A DNA stretch of 23,547 nt from Monoraphidium neglectum (taxonomy: Eukaryota > Chlorophyta > Chlorophyceae > Sphaeropleales > Selenastraceae). The notes beneath the pieces were generated by a model. It was not told the DNA's origin and ran no database searches. It saw only the letters and a list, made by a program, of their open reading frames with translations. The DNA is taken from NCBI RefSeq assembly GCF_000611645.1, contig NW_014013043.1, forward strand, positions 1 through 23,547, read 5' to 3'. The stretch's first letter is position 1, and every line of letters starts with the position of its first letter. The position numbers and the translations under genes were made by a program. Of this stretch, positions 11,269-20,708 are shown one piece after another.

Positions 11269-14200
11269 TGTGCGACAACATGCGTGTGCGCCACATGTGC
11301 CTGCGTTGAGAATGAGTTGTGGCAAGCGCCGCAAAGGCAAGATGAACATCATCACCGTCCCAGGTCGTCGCAGGTACAATAAAACGGAGTTGCCCTCACA
11401 ATGCTCAAGCAACACGCCCGTTGACAGCTGCAGCAATGGGAGCAACCCCCCAGGAAAAGCTCAAAGCCCCCCTCTGAGGCCCCTGCCCCACCTGAACGCC
11501 GCCATGGCCTGCTGCTCCACTGCCAGCTGGTGCTGCTGCTCCACCAGCCGCGCACGCTCACCATCCACGCGGTCCTGGGCAGCCTGCAGCCGTGCCATCG
11601 ACGCCTCCAGGGCCGCTTGCCCCTGCGCTAGCTGATCAGCCTTTTGGGAGGGGGAGGGGAGACGAGGAGAGCAAGAAGATGTGAATCATGCAGGCCAATT
11701 AACAGGCTACCAAGAGCTTCCCTCCTCACTGCTGTGCCATTTTCGTGCAATCCAGTTCGGCAAGCAAACAGTGGCTGCCGATGCTTCGACGGCGTCTACC
11801 CAACCCCACCTTGACGCGGCACTCCGCCTCCCTGGCCGCCAGTTCCACCTCCAGCCGCGCAAGGGCTTCCGCCTTGGCCAGCCGGGGCTGCAGCTGAGCA
11901 GCATCGGCTGCCAACCTGGCAGCGCAGGGTTAAGAACAGTTGGGGGAGGGTGTCAGGCACACGCCCCCGAAGAGGGGTGCACCAGAGATTGAGGGGGATA
12001 CGCCGTGCTGCCGAGGACGACCGCTGCCAGCGCGCCCTTCACCAGGGCGCTCAGTCTTGTCCCTGCGCGGCCGTCTCAGCCCTACCTGCTGGCCTCGCCC
12101 GCCAGCTCGGCGTCCCGCCTGTCGAGCGCTGCTGTGCGCTGCCGGATGTCTGCCTCGCTGACGGAGAGCTCGGCCGTGCGCGCAGCCAGCTTGCGCCTCT
12201 CCCCCTCCAGCTCAGCGAGCTGCTGCTCAGCGCGGCGAATCAGGACCGACTGCTGCTCCAACTGTTGGGTGATGGTCGCATTGGGGAGGGTGGGTCACAG
12301 GAATGGCCAGCATTGGGTTGAGGATGCACGCTTGGTGTGATGGGTCTGGGGGCCTGCCGCTGCTCCATCCCAGCATGCAGCTCTGTTGAAGCTGTGTTCT
12401 CTGCCCCAGGCAGGCCCGCACGTGCAACCAAACACACTGCTGTACCGCCCACCGGCGGTGGATTTGCACCGCGGCCCCCCACTTCACCCAACTCCAACAC
12501 ACGCTACCACGCCTCACCCTGCGCCGCCCCCCTCACCTCGGCGGCCTTGGTCCCGAGCTCGGTGCGCGCCTCTGACAGCTCGTCCTGCGCAGCCCGCACC
12601 GCAAGCTCGCGCTCCTCCACATCACGCAGCCGAGCCGCCGTGGCCGTCGCCGCCGAGGACGCCTCCTCCGCCGCGTGCGCCCCGGCCTGCAGCTTGGCCT
12701 CCGCCGCCACCTGGGCCTGGCCCACCCGGGACTGCGCGGCAGCGAGCTCCTGACCGGCGGCCGCCAGCCTCTGCTCAGCTGCTTCTACCGCCTGGCTCTT
12801 TTCCTGCACTGGCAAGGTGGGTCGTAAGGGGCTGGTCAAATGCAGCCAGGGCCAGGCATCCAAAAACGCATGGGCCCCCGCCGTGCCAGCCACAACGCTA
12901 TGCCACAGTGCTGAAGCAGAGTCGGGGCGCCCAGCCCCCCTCGTGGCGTGGCGCGCGCACCGTGAGCTGTGCCGCGAGGGCCGTGAGGTACTCGCGCTCC
13001 TTGGACAGCTCAGCCGCCAGGACGTCCAGCTGCCCGCGCCGGGAGTCACTGGAGCGCACGTCCGCGGCCAGGGCCACGCGCTGCTTCTCAACGTCGCTGG
13101 ACAGGGTGCGCAGCGCCGCCGCGGCAGCTGCCTGGCGCGCCGCCTGGAGCTCCAGCTGCACCGCCCAGCGCTGCATGGCGCCCTCACGCTCCAGCAGCGC
13201 GGCGCGGCGCGTCTCCGACACCACCGCCACGTCCTCAGGGGAGGCTGTGGGGTCGAGCAGCACCGCGCTGCTGGCGCCGCGCCACCCGCTGACTTCCTGC
13301 AGCTGCCGGGGGACGCGCTCCTGGGTACCAACAGGGAGTGGTGGTGGTCGTGGGTGGAGAGCGTGCGGGAACGATGACGAGCGGGATGGGTTGAGCCATT
13401 CAAAGGACAAAAGCGTGAGGCGCTTGAATTAGGGCGGTGTGTGCACGTAAGTGCGTGTGTGCATGCATGGGCGTGTGTGTGTGGGGGGGGGAGGGGGATT
13501 TCTGACATGCGTGTCCCCAGGGTGGCCCCCGCCGCACCCCAGGGGACGTGTCGGGGGCGTTGCCCAGCGCCAGGGCGGCAGCCTGCTCCTGCAGGTGCGC
13601 CCAGCTGTCACGAGCCTGGGCCTCCCGTGCGTCCAGAGCCGCCTCCACCGCTGCCAAAGCACGGCGCGCCGCCTCAGCTGCCCTGCGTTCTCGTGCCGCG
13701 TCCTCTGAGGCGTGCGTCGCTGCTTCCCGCGCCGCTTTCACTTCTGTGGCCGCATGCTCGATTCGCTGCTGCTCTGCCACCAGGCGCCGTTGGGCCTCTG
13801 CAACCGCGTCGGTGGCGCGCTGCAGCTCGCGTTCTCGCTCGTTGGCTGCTGCCTCGCGCTCGCTGGCGGCCTGGCAGTGGTCGTGACAAGGCGGAGGGGC
13901 GCGCAAGGTTGACCGCTATCCGTGACAAGTGATTGGGCAGTGACCCACAGAGACTCGTTGAACGCAGGTCCCCATGCCCTCATCTTCGCCGCTGCTGCCT
14001 CCAGGACAGGCCAACTCACCGCAGTTGCCGCGGCTAGGCTCTCCTGCTTCCGTGCAACTTCCCGGCGGCTCCCCTCCAGCGAAGCTTCCCCTGCCGCAAG
14101 CCGCGCCTCCCGCCCCTCCAGCTTGCCACGCTCTGACCGCGCCTCCTCACGCAGCGCCTCTGCCTCGCGGACCTGCGCCGCCACGCGCGCCTCGGCCGCG

Positions 14201-17200
14201 GCCAGGTCGCGCGCCTGCAGCTCCAGGCTGCGGCGATCCTCCCCCAGCCGCTGCCGCTCCTCAGCCAGCTCGCGGCCGCGCGCGGAGAGCTCTGCGTCCA
14301 GCGCCCGCAGCTCGGCCTCCCACCGCCCCAGACTGGCCTCCTTGTCGGCCACCTCGCGCTGCCGCCGCGCCTCAGACTCCTCAGCAGAGCGCGCCCGCTC
14401 CCGCAGCGCGGCCTCCGCCGCCGTCATCCCCTTGTCCCGGGCGTCCAGCTCCTGCGCCCTCTTGCCCGCCTCTGCCTGCGCCGCCGCCCTCACCTCCTCA
14501 AGCTCCTGCTGGCGGCGCTCCAGGCGCTGCTGCCAGTCGGTCATCACCGCCTCACGCTCCTGGCGGTCGCGTCGCGGACAAACCAGGGCATGGCCGCCGC
14601 AGCTGTCAGCCCGGTGCACAGACGAGGCTGACGCAATGCGCAATTTCCCAGTGAGGCCCACCCACACAGACCCCCTCCATGGTCCCGCACCACGCCCTGT
14701 GCTCACCCCGCAGCAGCCCCACCCATGCCAATGCAGAGCCCCAGTCTCTCGCACCTTGATGCTGCGTGCCGCCTCCTCCCTAGCGTCGCGCATCCAGCCG
14801 CGGAACTGCTCGCGCTCCGAGTCCAGCAGGGCGCTGCGCTGCTGCAGCTGGGTGCGCTCCGCTGCCGCTGCTTCTGCTGCTCGCCGAGCCGCCTCAACCT
14901 CTGCTGCCAGCTGCTCGCGCTGGGTGTTTAGGTGTTGCTCCTGGGCGGCCTGGCGTCAATGGAGTTGAGGGAGTGCAATGTGAGGCACGCAAAAAAAGGA
15001 TGATGCTTGCTCATAGATCAAGCCTCCATTCGTTGTTACCAAAGCTCACGTCTTCTCCCTGCCACCCTGCCACCTTTGCCGAGAGAACACCCACCAGCGA
15101 GTCAGCAACACTGTGCAGCCTGCAAGTGAAGATGGGAGGTGGCCGTGGGCATGGCAATGCAGTGAGTAGTGTACATGGCTGCATTACAAATTTGCCAAGG
15201 TGGTGCGCCTTTGGGACGCCTCTCCTTGGCTGCAGGCATCGCGCCGTTGGTGGCCTGCGGACCCCTTGCATGCTCCACGCCTCACACCTGTGCTCCTCAT
15301 CGGAGGCGGCCTGCCGCAAGCCCTCCAGTGCGGCCTCCTGCTCCGCCACGCGCCCCTCCCAGGCGCGCAGCCGCTCCTCCTGCCGCCCCAGCAGCTCGTC
15401 CAGCTCGGCAGTCAGTCGTGCCCGGTCCTCCCCGAGCTTGGCCTCTCGCGCGGCCAGCGCATCTGACTCCAGCTGCGGCAAGGCACAGGGACAGGGGCAA
15501 AACGCAACGTTGCCTGATTGCGTGCCGGTGAGCTAGCGTGGGTTTTGCATGCAACGTATACAGTGACACGTGGTACAGGGCAAAGGTTTGCAGCACAGGG
15601 TGGCTGCCCCCTGTGACTTGACCCCTCACACCAGGTGCTCGGCTGTGCGTGGCCAACGCAGATGGACAGCAGCGACCAGCGCCCTGTTGCTGTGCCCCGG
15701 CGGCCCAGCCCCGCACCTGCTGCAGCCGCGCCCACTCTGCCTTGTCCTCCGCGATCTGGTCCAACAGCACGTCCCTCTCACGAGACAGCCCCGCAACCTG
15801 GCTGCTCAGCTCGTCCCACTTGCGCCGCAGGACCATCACCTCAGCATGCCCCGCCTCCAGCGCCTGCTGCGCCGCAGTCTCCGCCTCAGACGCCTCCACT
15901 TGCGCTGTGCCTCGCACAGCAGCCAGGCGCTCAACATCCTCCTCGGCCGCCGCAATCTGCATCAAGTAAAGCATCAATGGTCGGTCAGGGGCATGTTGGC
16001 GACAATGCAGCCAACGCGCAGGCGCTGGTGCCAGTAAGTGTTGGGGTGTGATTCCAACTGAATGCGGGCTGATGGGCCATGCTGGCAAGCGCATGGTACA
16101 GTGGAGTGACACCCGACGAGGGACCGCCGGCTGTGCAGGCATGCTGCTGCCGCAGCTTCCTGGCCGCACCTCGCGCTCCAGTGCCTCGAGCCTGTCGCGG
16201 CCCGCCAGGTAGTCGGCCTCCGCCTCACGCACCACGCGCAGGCTCTCCCGCGCACGTTCCTCCAAACGTGACATATCTGCCGCCGCACGAGCGCGGTCCT
16301 CCTGCAGCCGTTCCTGCACTGCGCAAAGCTCCTGCTCACGCGCCTGCAGCGCAGCTTCGCGTGCCTGCCGTTTGTTGGGGGGTGAGGGAGGGCGAGAAAA
16401 GGTTGAAGAGGGAGAGGGTGTTGAAAATACCTCATCATGCAAGCTCTCAAACTACGCGGTTGCAGACGAGGATGCCCTAGCCCCGCGTATAGCACGAGTG
16501 GCTGCACCTGGAGGTCGGCGACGATGGCGGCACGCCGCTCCTCAAACCCCTCAGCCTGGTCCCGCAGCTGTGCGGAGTCAGCCTTGACGCGGCCGTACAG
16601 CTCGTCAAGCTGCTGTTGCCGCTGCTGGGCCCCTGCCTGGGCCTCCTCGGCCTGCTGCTGCCGCTGCTGCAGGCCAGCTTCTTGCGCCGCCAGCGCCGCC
16701 TCGCGCTCGTGGTGTTTGGCAGCCAGGGCCTCCGCCTCCAGCAGCCGCTGCTCGCGGGCAGCCAGTGCTGCACTGGCATCTCGCACCTGGCAGCGGCCGG
16801 CAGCGCATTGCAAGGCGGATCCTGAGCCCACCTGCCGCATCACACAGGCAGATTTGCACCACAACAATTCTCCCGCTGGCATTCTGGTATGCAGGTCGCC
16901 CCGCAAACCAGATGGTTGGCTGCAGCCCGACAGACAGCACCGTTACGGTCGGCATTGCCCCGTGCGGCATGCATTCGCCAACCTAAAGGTCCCGATGTGC
17001 CACCCACCTGCGCTTGGAAGGCCTCGAGCTGCTGCTCAAACTGCGTCCGCTGCAGCGCCATCTCAGCCGCGTCCTTGTCCAGGGCTCGCGCCCTGCCCGC
17101 CGCCGCCTCACGCGCCGCCGCCACCGCCGCGCGCTGCTCCTCCAGCTCGGCCGCCCCAGCCGCCGCCTGGGCGTCCACCGCGCTCCTGTGCCGCTGCAGC

Positions 17201-17920
17201 TCGTCCCTGGCGACGGCCTGCAATTCGCATTGCTGCTGCGCCAGCCGTGCGGCTTCCCCCTCTCTCCGCCTGCGAACGGCGGGTCATTGGCCAAGCAAAG
17301 AGGGCTGATCGGAGCGCGTGCACGGCTGCAACGGCCGACTGCAGCGTCAGGGCTTGGGCTGCCCTGAAGCAATGGCCATGCTGTCATACCTGGTGGCAAG
17401 CCCTCTCCCACCGACCTAATGCAGCCGTTCCTTCCAAGTCCTGTGAATCTGTGGCCACCCCCCCTCAAAACCTGCTGGCCTCGTCCAGAGAAGCCCGCGC
17501 CTCCTTGAGCCGCGCGTTGATGCGCTCCAGCTCGTCGGTGGCGTCGGCCGCGGCCCTGGTGGCCGCTGCCGCGGTGACGGCCGCCAGCTCAGCGTCTCTC
17601 TCATGCCGCCGGCGCTCCTTCACCAGTAGGCCCACCTCCGCCTTCAGGCCGTCCACCTCCAGGGCGTACCTCTGACGCGTCTCCTCCACCTGCCGCAGCA
17701 GCGCCTTGGACGCACGCCGCACCAGGTCAGCCTGCTGCCCGCCACCACCGCCGCTGGCCCCACGGAGGTCGCCATCGCCTGCCAGGCTGGAGACGCTGGA
17801 CTGGTCTGTCGCCGCCAGTGCCAACAATCCCGTAGGCTTGAAGGCAGGCGACAGAGCGCGGAGCGATTTTAGGTTGTCAGCGCATGCCGCCGGTTGGCGC
17901 GGGTGACTTTGCAGCGGCAT
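6041..17920 (-). CDS. Giant coiled-coil protein, about 2,256 residues, 26 exons, function unknown
   Basis: Not assigned to a family. Exons in transcript order: 17920-17472, 17269-17008, 16786-16508, 16364-16170, 15956-15717, 15472-15288, 15119-15095, 14949-14755, 14559-14020, 13870-13538, 13320-12961, 12803-12537, 12261-12086, 11915-11810, 11640-11492, 11108-10895, 10686-10456, 10289-10248, 10052-9646, 9237-8976, 8788-8609, 8458-8249, 8002-7775, 7596-7408, 7226-6849 and 6709-6041. The lengths sum to 6,771 nt, every junction is GT-AG, and one frame runs to TAG at 6041. The first 75 or so residues are low complexity (GASGGGGGQQ). From about residue 80 almost everything is Ala/Glu/Arg/Gln/Leu heptad-like coiled coil. 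A Pro/Ala-rich break near 6560-6660 precedes a last coiled coil and a Ser/Arg/Pro tail (SPSRRNSMLL, TPGPSLLRGDGSR). No enzyme motif, signal peptide or membrane span was seen. A scaffold of centriole, basal body, Golgi or cytoskeleton is inference only. The start MPLQSH was chosen after the CTG repeat; individual junctions may be off. Confidence 0.82.
9270..9362. repeat. G-rich intronic tract (plus strand), potential G-quadruplex
   Basis: The plus strand holds repeated runs of three to seven G (for example in GGGGTGGGGGGGATGAGG and GGTTGGGGTGGGGTGTC) within the 9238-9645 intron of the coiled-coil gene. The gene is read from the minus strand, so its RNA is C-rich here and the G-runs lie on the template strand. 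Confidence 0.7.
11200..11266. repeat. Pure (TG)33 microsatellite in a coiled-coil gene intron
   Basis: An uninterrupted dinucleotide tract within the 11109-11491 intron, flanked on the left by an imperfect TG/CG/CA zone from about 11130. The transcript carries the CA version. A tract of this length is expected to be polymorphic and can adopt Z-DNA. Confidence 0.95.
13440..13492. repeat. Imperfect TG/CG tract and G-run in an intron
   Basis: Alternating GTGTG/GCATG sequence followed by a run of about nine G and GAGGGGG, within the 13321-13537 intron of the coiled-coil gene. No coding role was seen. Confidence 0.7.
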
Positions 17921-17934
17921 GCGACGGCGGCGGG

Positions 17935-17936
<2 letters not shown>

Positions 17937-17990
<54 letters not shown>
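17937..17990. repeat. (CAG)18 on the plus strand, (CTG)18 in the transcript, upstream of the coiled-coil start
   Basis: Eighteen perfect units, extended by degenerate CAG/CGG/AAC units to about 18030. It lies 17 nt upstream of the chosen ATG (17918-17920), so it is best placed in the 5' UTR. It is also in frame with an upstream ATG at 18035-18037, from which the tract would read as 18 cysteines. Confidence 0.93.
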
Positions 17991-17992
<2 letters not shown>

Positions 17993-18102
17993 GCAGCAGC
18001 AACAGGAGCAGCAGCACCTGCAGCAGCTGTCACGCATCAGAAGCACCAGGGTGCGGCATCAGCACCCCTGACACCATCCCCTGACCGCTCGCCGCCATGC
18101 TG

Positions 18103-18110
18103 TTATATAC
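18103..18110 (-). promoter_or_regulatory. TATA-like box for the coiled-coil gene
   Basis: GTATATAA on the minus strand, about 185 nt upstream of the chosen ATG. A start about 25-30 nt downstream (near 18075) would give a 5' UTR of roughly 155 nt containing the CTG tract. Another AT-rich motif (minus AAATATACAA, near 18243-18252) is an alternative. This rests on motif and position only. Confidence 0.45.
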
Positions 18111-18744
18111 CGATACATGAATTTTCTCACCGGTTCCCGGAAGCCCAGCTCTTCTGCGCCAGTCGTGCTGCTCCCCTTTCGCGCGGCGTTGGCAGCTTGC
18201 CTGCGCATGCCGCAGCCAAGAGACCGGGACTATTGGCCGGCCTTGTATATTTCCCGCGCGCGAAGCTGACGATCGCCTGCCAGCTGGCCGCGTCCCTTCC
18301 TCAGCATCGTTGGTTGCGTGTTGTCAACTTTCAAAAGCGCGAGATCTGCCGATGCACCGTGGTACGGTAGTCCTTGGAACGCAACGTGATCAAAACGACA
18401 CGAGCAGCTCAATTTTGGGTACGGAATGGCGCTGAGCCGCGCATCAGCAAGCGGTAGCGGCCCCGCCGTTTGCTGCGCCCATGTGGTCAAAGCAGCGTGT
18501 GAGTCAACTGGCTTCAGTGGTGTCAGCCTAATTGGCGAAGCATGCCGGTGTGCACGCCAAGGAATGTTCACAGCCTGATGAAGCGGCCTATAGCCCACTG
18601 GATACGAATACCCCTGCTCAACCAACAGCTGAAGCGGACGACAGGATGCCACAAAATGTGCTTTGCTGCTGCTGTTGGAAGTAATCGACCCCTTGCCATA
18701 ACACAAGGACGAGCACCGTGCAGCTGAGTCTCATCATGCTCATA
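18111..18744. other. Intergenic region between kinesin 3' end and coiled-coil promoter
   Basis: No gene supported. A minus-strand frame is open over 18230-18706 (158 codons), but its composition is mixed and it has no domain, no coiled-coil character and no splice continuity with either neighbour. The region is therefore read as the promoter of the downstream minus-strand gene. Confidence 0.55.
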
Positions 18745-18749
18745 TTACA
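18745..18749 (-). terminator. TGTAA polyadenylation signal, minus strand, for the kinesin transcript
   Basis: TTACA on the plus strand. It is the only minus-strand TGTAA I found between 18745 and the kinesin in-frame TAG at 20041. It lies about 440 nt past the TGA at 19188, so it fits a transcript that continues through the exons at 19188-20040. Confidence 0.6.
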
Positions 18750-19187
18750 ATCTTACTATTCACAGCGCATCCATCAACCACATTAATATGATGTATGTAT
18801 TCTTTCGACAGCAAGTAAAGAATGTTTTGTAGGTGAGTTGTGAGTGATCAAAAGCCATTGACCTGATAATCAACCTCAAAGACCGTTTGTGCTTCAAGAG
18901 GCGCCGATCTGTGTGCAAGATGTCTACACGCATCATGGTGTTTTTTGTGTGAGGGCGTGTGAGGTTTTTGTGTGGTGCTGTGGTTCCTGGGTGATACAAG
19001 CCTGTCTTCTGCGCGCCCGCCAAGTTGCGTGCCGTGCCGCTCGCCCTGGCCAAACATATGGTGCTTCTGTGTGCAGTGCCGAGCTGCACATGGGTTTGTA
19101 CAATGGGCAATATCATGCGTTTCTATGGGCCATACCTGTGTGCTGGCAAACACGGGTGCTCCCCAGTTCACATGACATTGTGTCGTG
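18750..19187 (-). other. Presumed 3' UTR of the kinesin transcript
   Basis: Lower GC than the coding exons, with no recognisable reading frame of its own. It lies between the TGA at 19188 and the TGTAA at 18745-18749. Assignment depends on the 3'-exon model being right. Confidence 0.45.
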
Positions 19188-20040
19188 TCAGCTGAGCAGC
19201 ACATCGTGCACAATGGCCACGACTATGGCCAGGAGGTGGTCATGCGAGTTGTGCACAGCTTTGCAAAGGTCATGTTTCAGCAGAGCCCCAACCACAGCAC
19301 TGCTGGCAGCTGCGACGTTGCCTGCCGTGGACTCTTTGTCAGCCACCCACAGGTGCCTCAGCAGCGTTTGCCACCCGGTGGGGTTGTCTCCATGCGTAAT
19401 TCCAAGGGTGCTGCAGGCCGCCGCGAGCTCCCTGTAAGTGCAAAAACGAAGAACGCAACGGCAGACACAACCTTTTTGCTGGAATACAGGCACACGGAGG
19501 GGTGGTGGGGTGGCATGCTCGCATGCACATTGTCAGGCATTGCTCTCAGCCACCAGCAGCGATCAACCTGCTGCCCCCCGCGCAATGCCTCGTAACTCAG
19601 TCTTGCTCCCTCGGTCATTCAAGCAGCACGCCTCACTGGAGACTGCATTGATGAACAGCTCACCAGTCAGACAGGCCTGAAATGCCAGCTATGACCAAGT
19701 GGCTCTCCTCCTTCTGGAGCAGATCCACGGCACGGTCCCGCAACGGCGGGTTGGCCTCGTACAGATCACGCAGGCCCGCCATCAGGCCCACATGGGCGGT
19801 ACATTGCGTATGCACATGCCACGATGGGTGCAGCACCACAGCCGCACGCAGGCCGTGAGGCACAGATAGCGTCGCCCAGCTGCTCAAGATCTGCCGCGGA
19901 TGGAAAATGGTATGCTATCACAAGCCTACTTTGAACTGTATGGAATTTATGATTGGCTTTTCTGTACTCGAACTCACCTGTGAGCATAAGCAGGCGAGGT
20001 GCAAGAGCTGATGCCAATCCATCCTTTCCATGTTGTTGCC
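19188..20040 (-). CDS. Three helical-protein exons, probably the 3' end of the kinesin gene
   Basis: Exons 20040-19978, 19890-19664 and 19431-19188 join in one frame through clean GT-AG junctions (CACAG/gtgagt, CTGACTG/gtgagc; acceptors gcggcag and cttacag) and end at TGA 19188. They give about 177 residues: MERMDWHQLLHLACLCSQ, then HVGLMAGLRDLYEANPPLRD, then ELAAACSTLGITHGDNPTGW and LLKHDLCKAVHNSHDHLLAI. The look is all-helical and leucine-rich, somewhat like helical-repeat domains, but I recognise no family. The first exon begins right after the in-frame TAG of the kinesin exon (20041-20043). Splicing from a phase-0 CAG/GT at about 20127 or 20089 in that exon to the acceptor ending in this TAG keeps the frame, with introns of about 87 or 48 nt. 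Missing any nearer poly(A) signal, I favour one gene. A separate small gene starting at the ATG near 20031 is the alternative. Confidence 0.5.
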
Positions 20041-20665
20041 CTAGTCAGCTTGTTTCTGGGTTTGCTCCGCCCATTCGTCCCGCCACACCTGGTAATGCAG
20101 CTCCTGCAGGGGCATGTTGGCCAGCACCTGCAGCTTGTTGCGCCTGTCCTGGCCGCTGCCCAGGTGCCTCGCCAGCCTTGCCTGTAGATCTGCTGCCCGC
20201 GTGCGCACGTTGGCCACTTTGGTGCGCAAAGCGGCGATGGTGTTGCTGCTTGCTTGCAGCTGGCTGTCCTGCTCACTGACCAGCGCCTGCAGGTCAGTCA
20301 CCTCCTCCTGCAGCTGCGCTCAAGTATCAAGGTTGCACAGGCACGCGGTGGAGGCGCCGGATTCTCATGTCGTTGAGTGACTGGCAAAGCAACATGCTGC
20401 ATATAGGAGGGAGTGTACATCAGCTCGAGCGCTGCAGTGAGGCACGCACAACGCCGTGTTTTCGCACATTGAGTTGAAAGGTACATGTTTAGAAGGCCCG
20501 CACCTCAAGGCTCAAGTTCAGCAAAGGTTTCGAGGCCTCGCATTTGCAGCATCGCCCCTCCTGGCTGTGCTGCACTGGTACTGTTGTCAGCTCTCCGCTG
20601 TGCAGGCTCTGGTGCTCCGCCAGAATTGCCTCGAGACGAAAGAGCTGCTGCGCCAGGATTGCCGC

Positions 20666-20708
<43 letters not shown>

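Noticed and set aside
10162..11382. 406-codon plus-strand frame
   Set aside because: Antisense to several exons and running through the (TG)33 tract as Cys-Val repeats; low-complexity artefact.
13922..14968. 348-codon plus-strand frame rich in Ser, Ala and Arg opposite the coiled-coil gene
   Set aside because: It is the antisense shadow of GC-rich CTG/GAG/GCG codons. The minus strand has consistent splice sites and coiled-coil protein, while the plus frame crosses minus-strand exons and introns without change of character.
6041..17920. Naming the coiled-coil protein as a known centrosomal, Golgi or myosin-like protein
   Set aside because: Heptad sequence of this composition matches many unrelated coiled coils; no diagnostic non-coiled domain is present.
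17937..18030. Poly-Gln or poly-Ala coding repeat on the plus strand
   Set aside because: No plus-strand gene is supported here; the flanking frames lack splice or protein continuity.
18230..18706. 158-codon minus-strand open frame between the two minus-strand genes
   Set aside because: No recognisable domain or splice partner; composition unlike the neighbouring exons; it sits in the expected promoter region.
19358..19618. Minus-strand frame MTEGARLSYEALRGGQQ as an extra kinesin 3' exon
   Set aside because: An in-frame stop lies just upstream and the only nearby acceptor leaves a 28-nt intron. The direct junction 19664 to 19431 is in phase with good signals.
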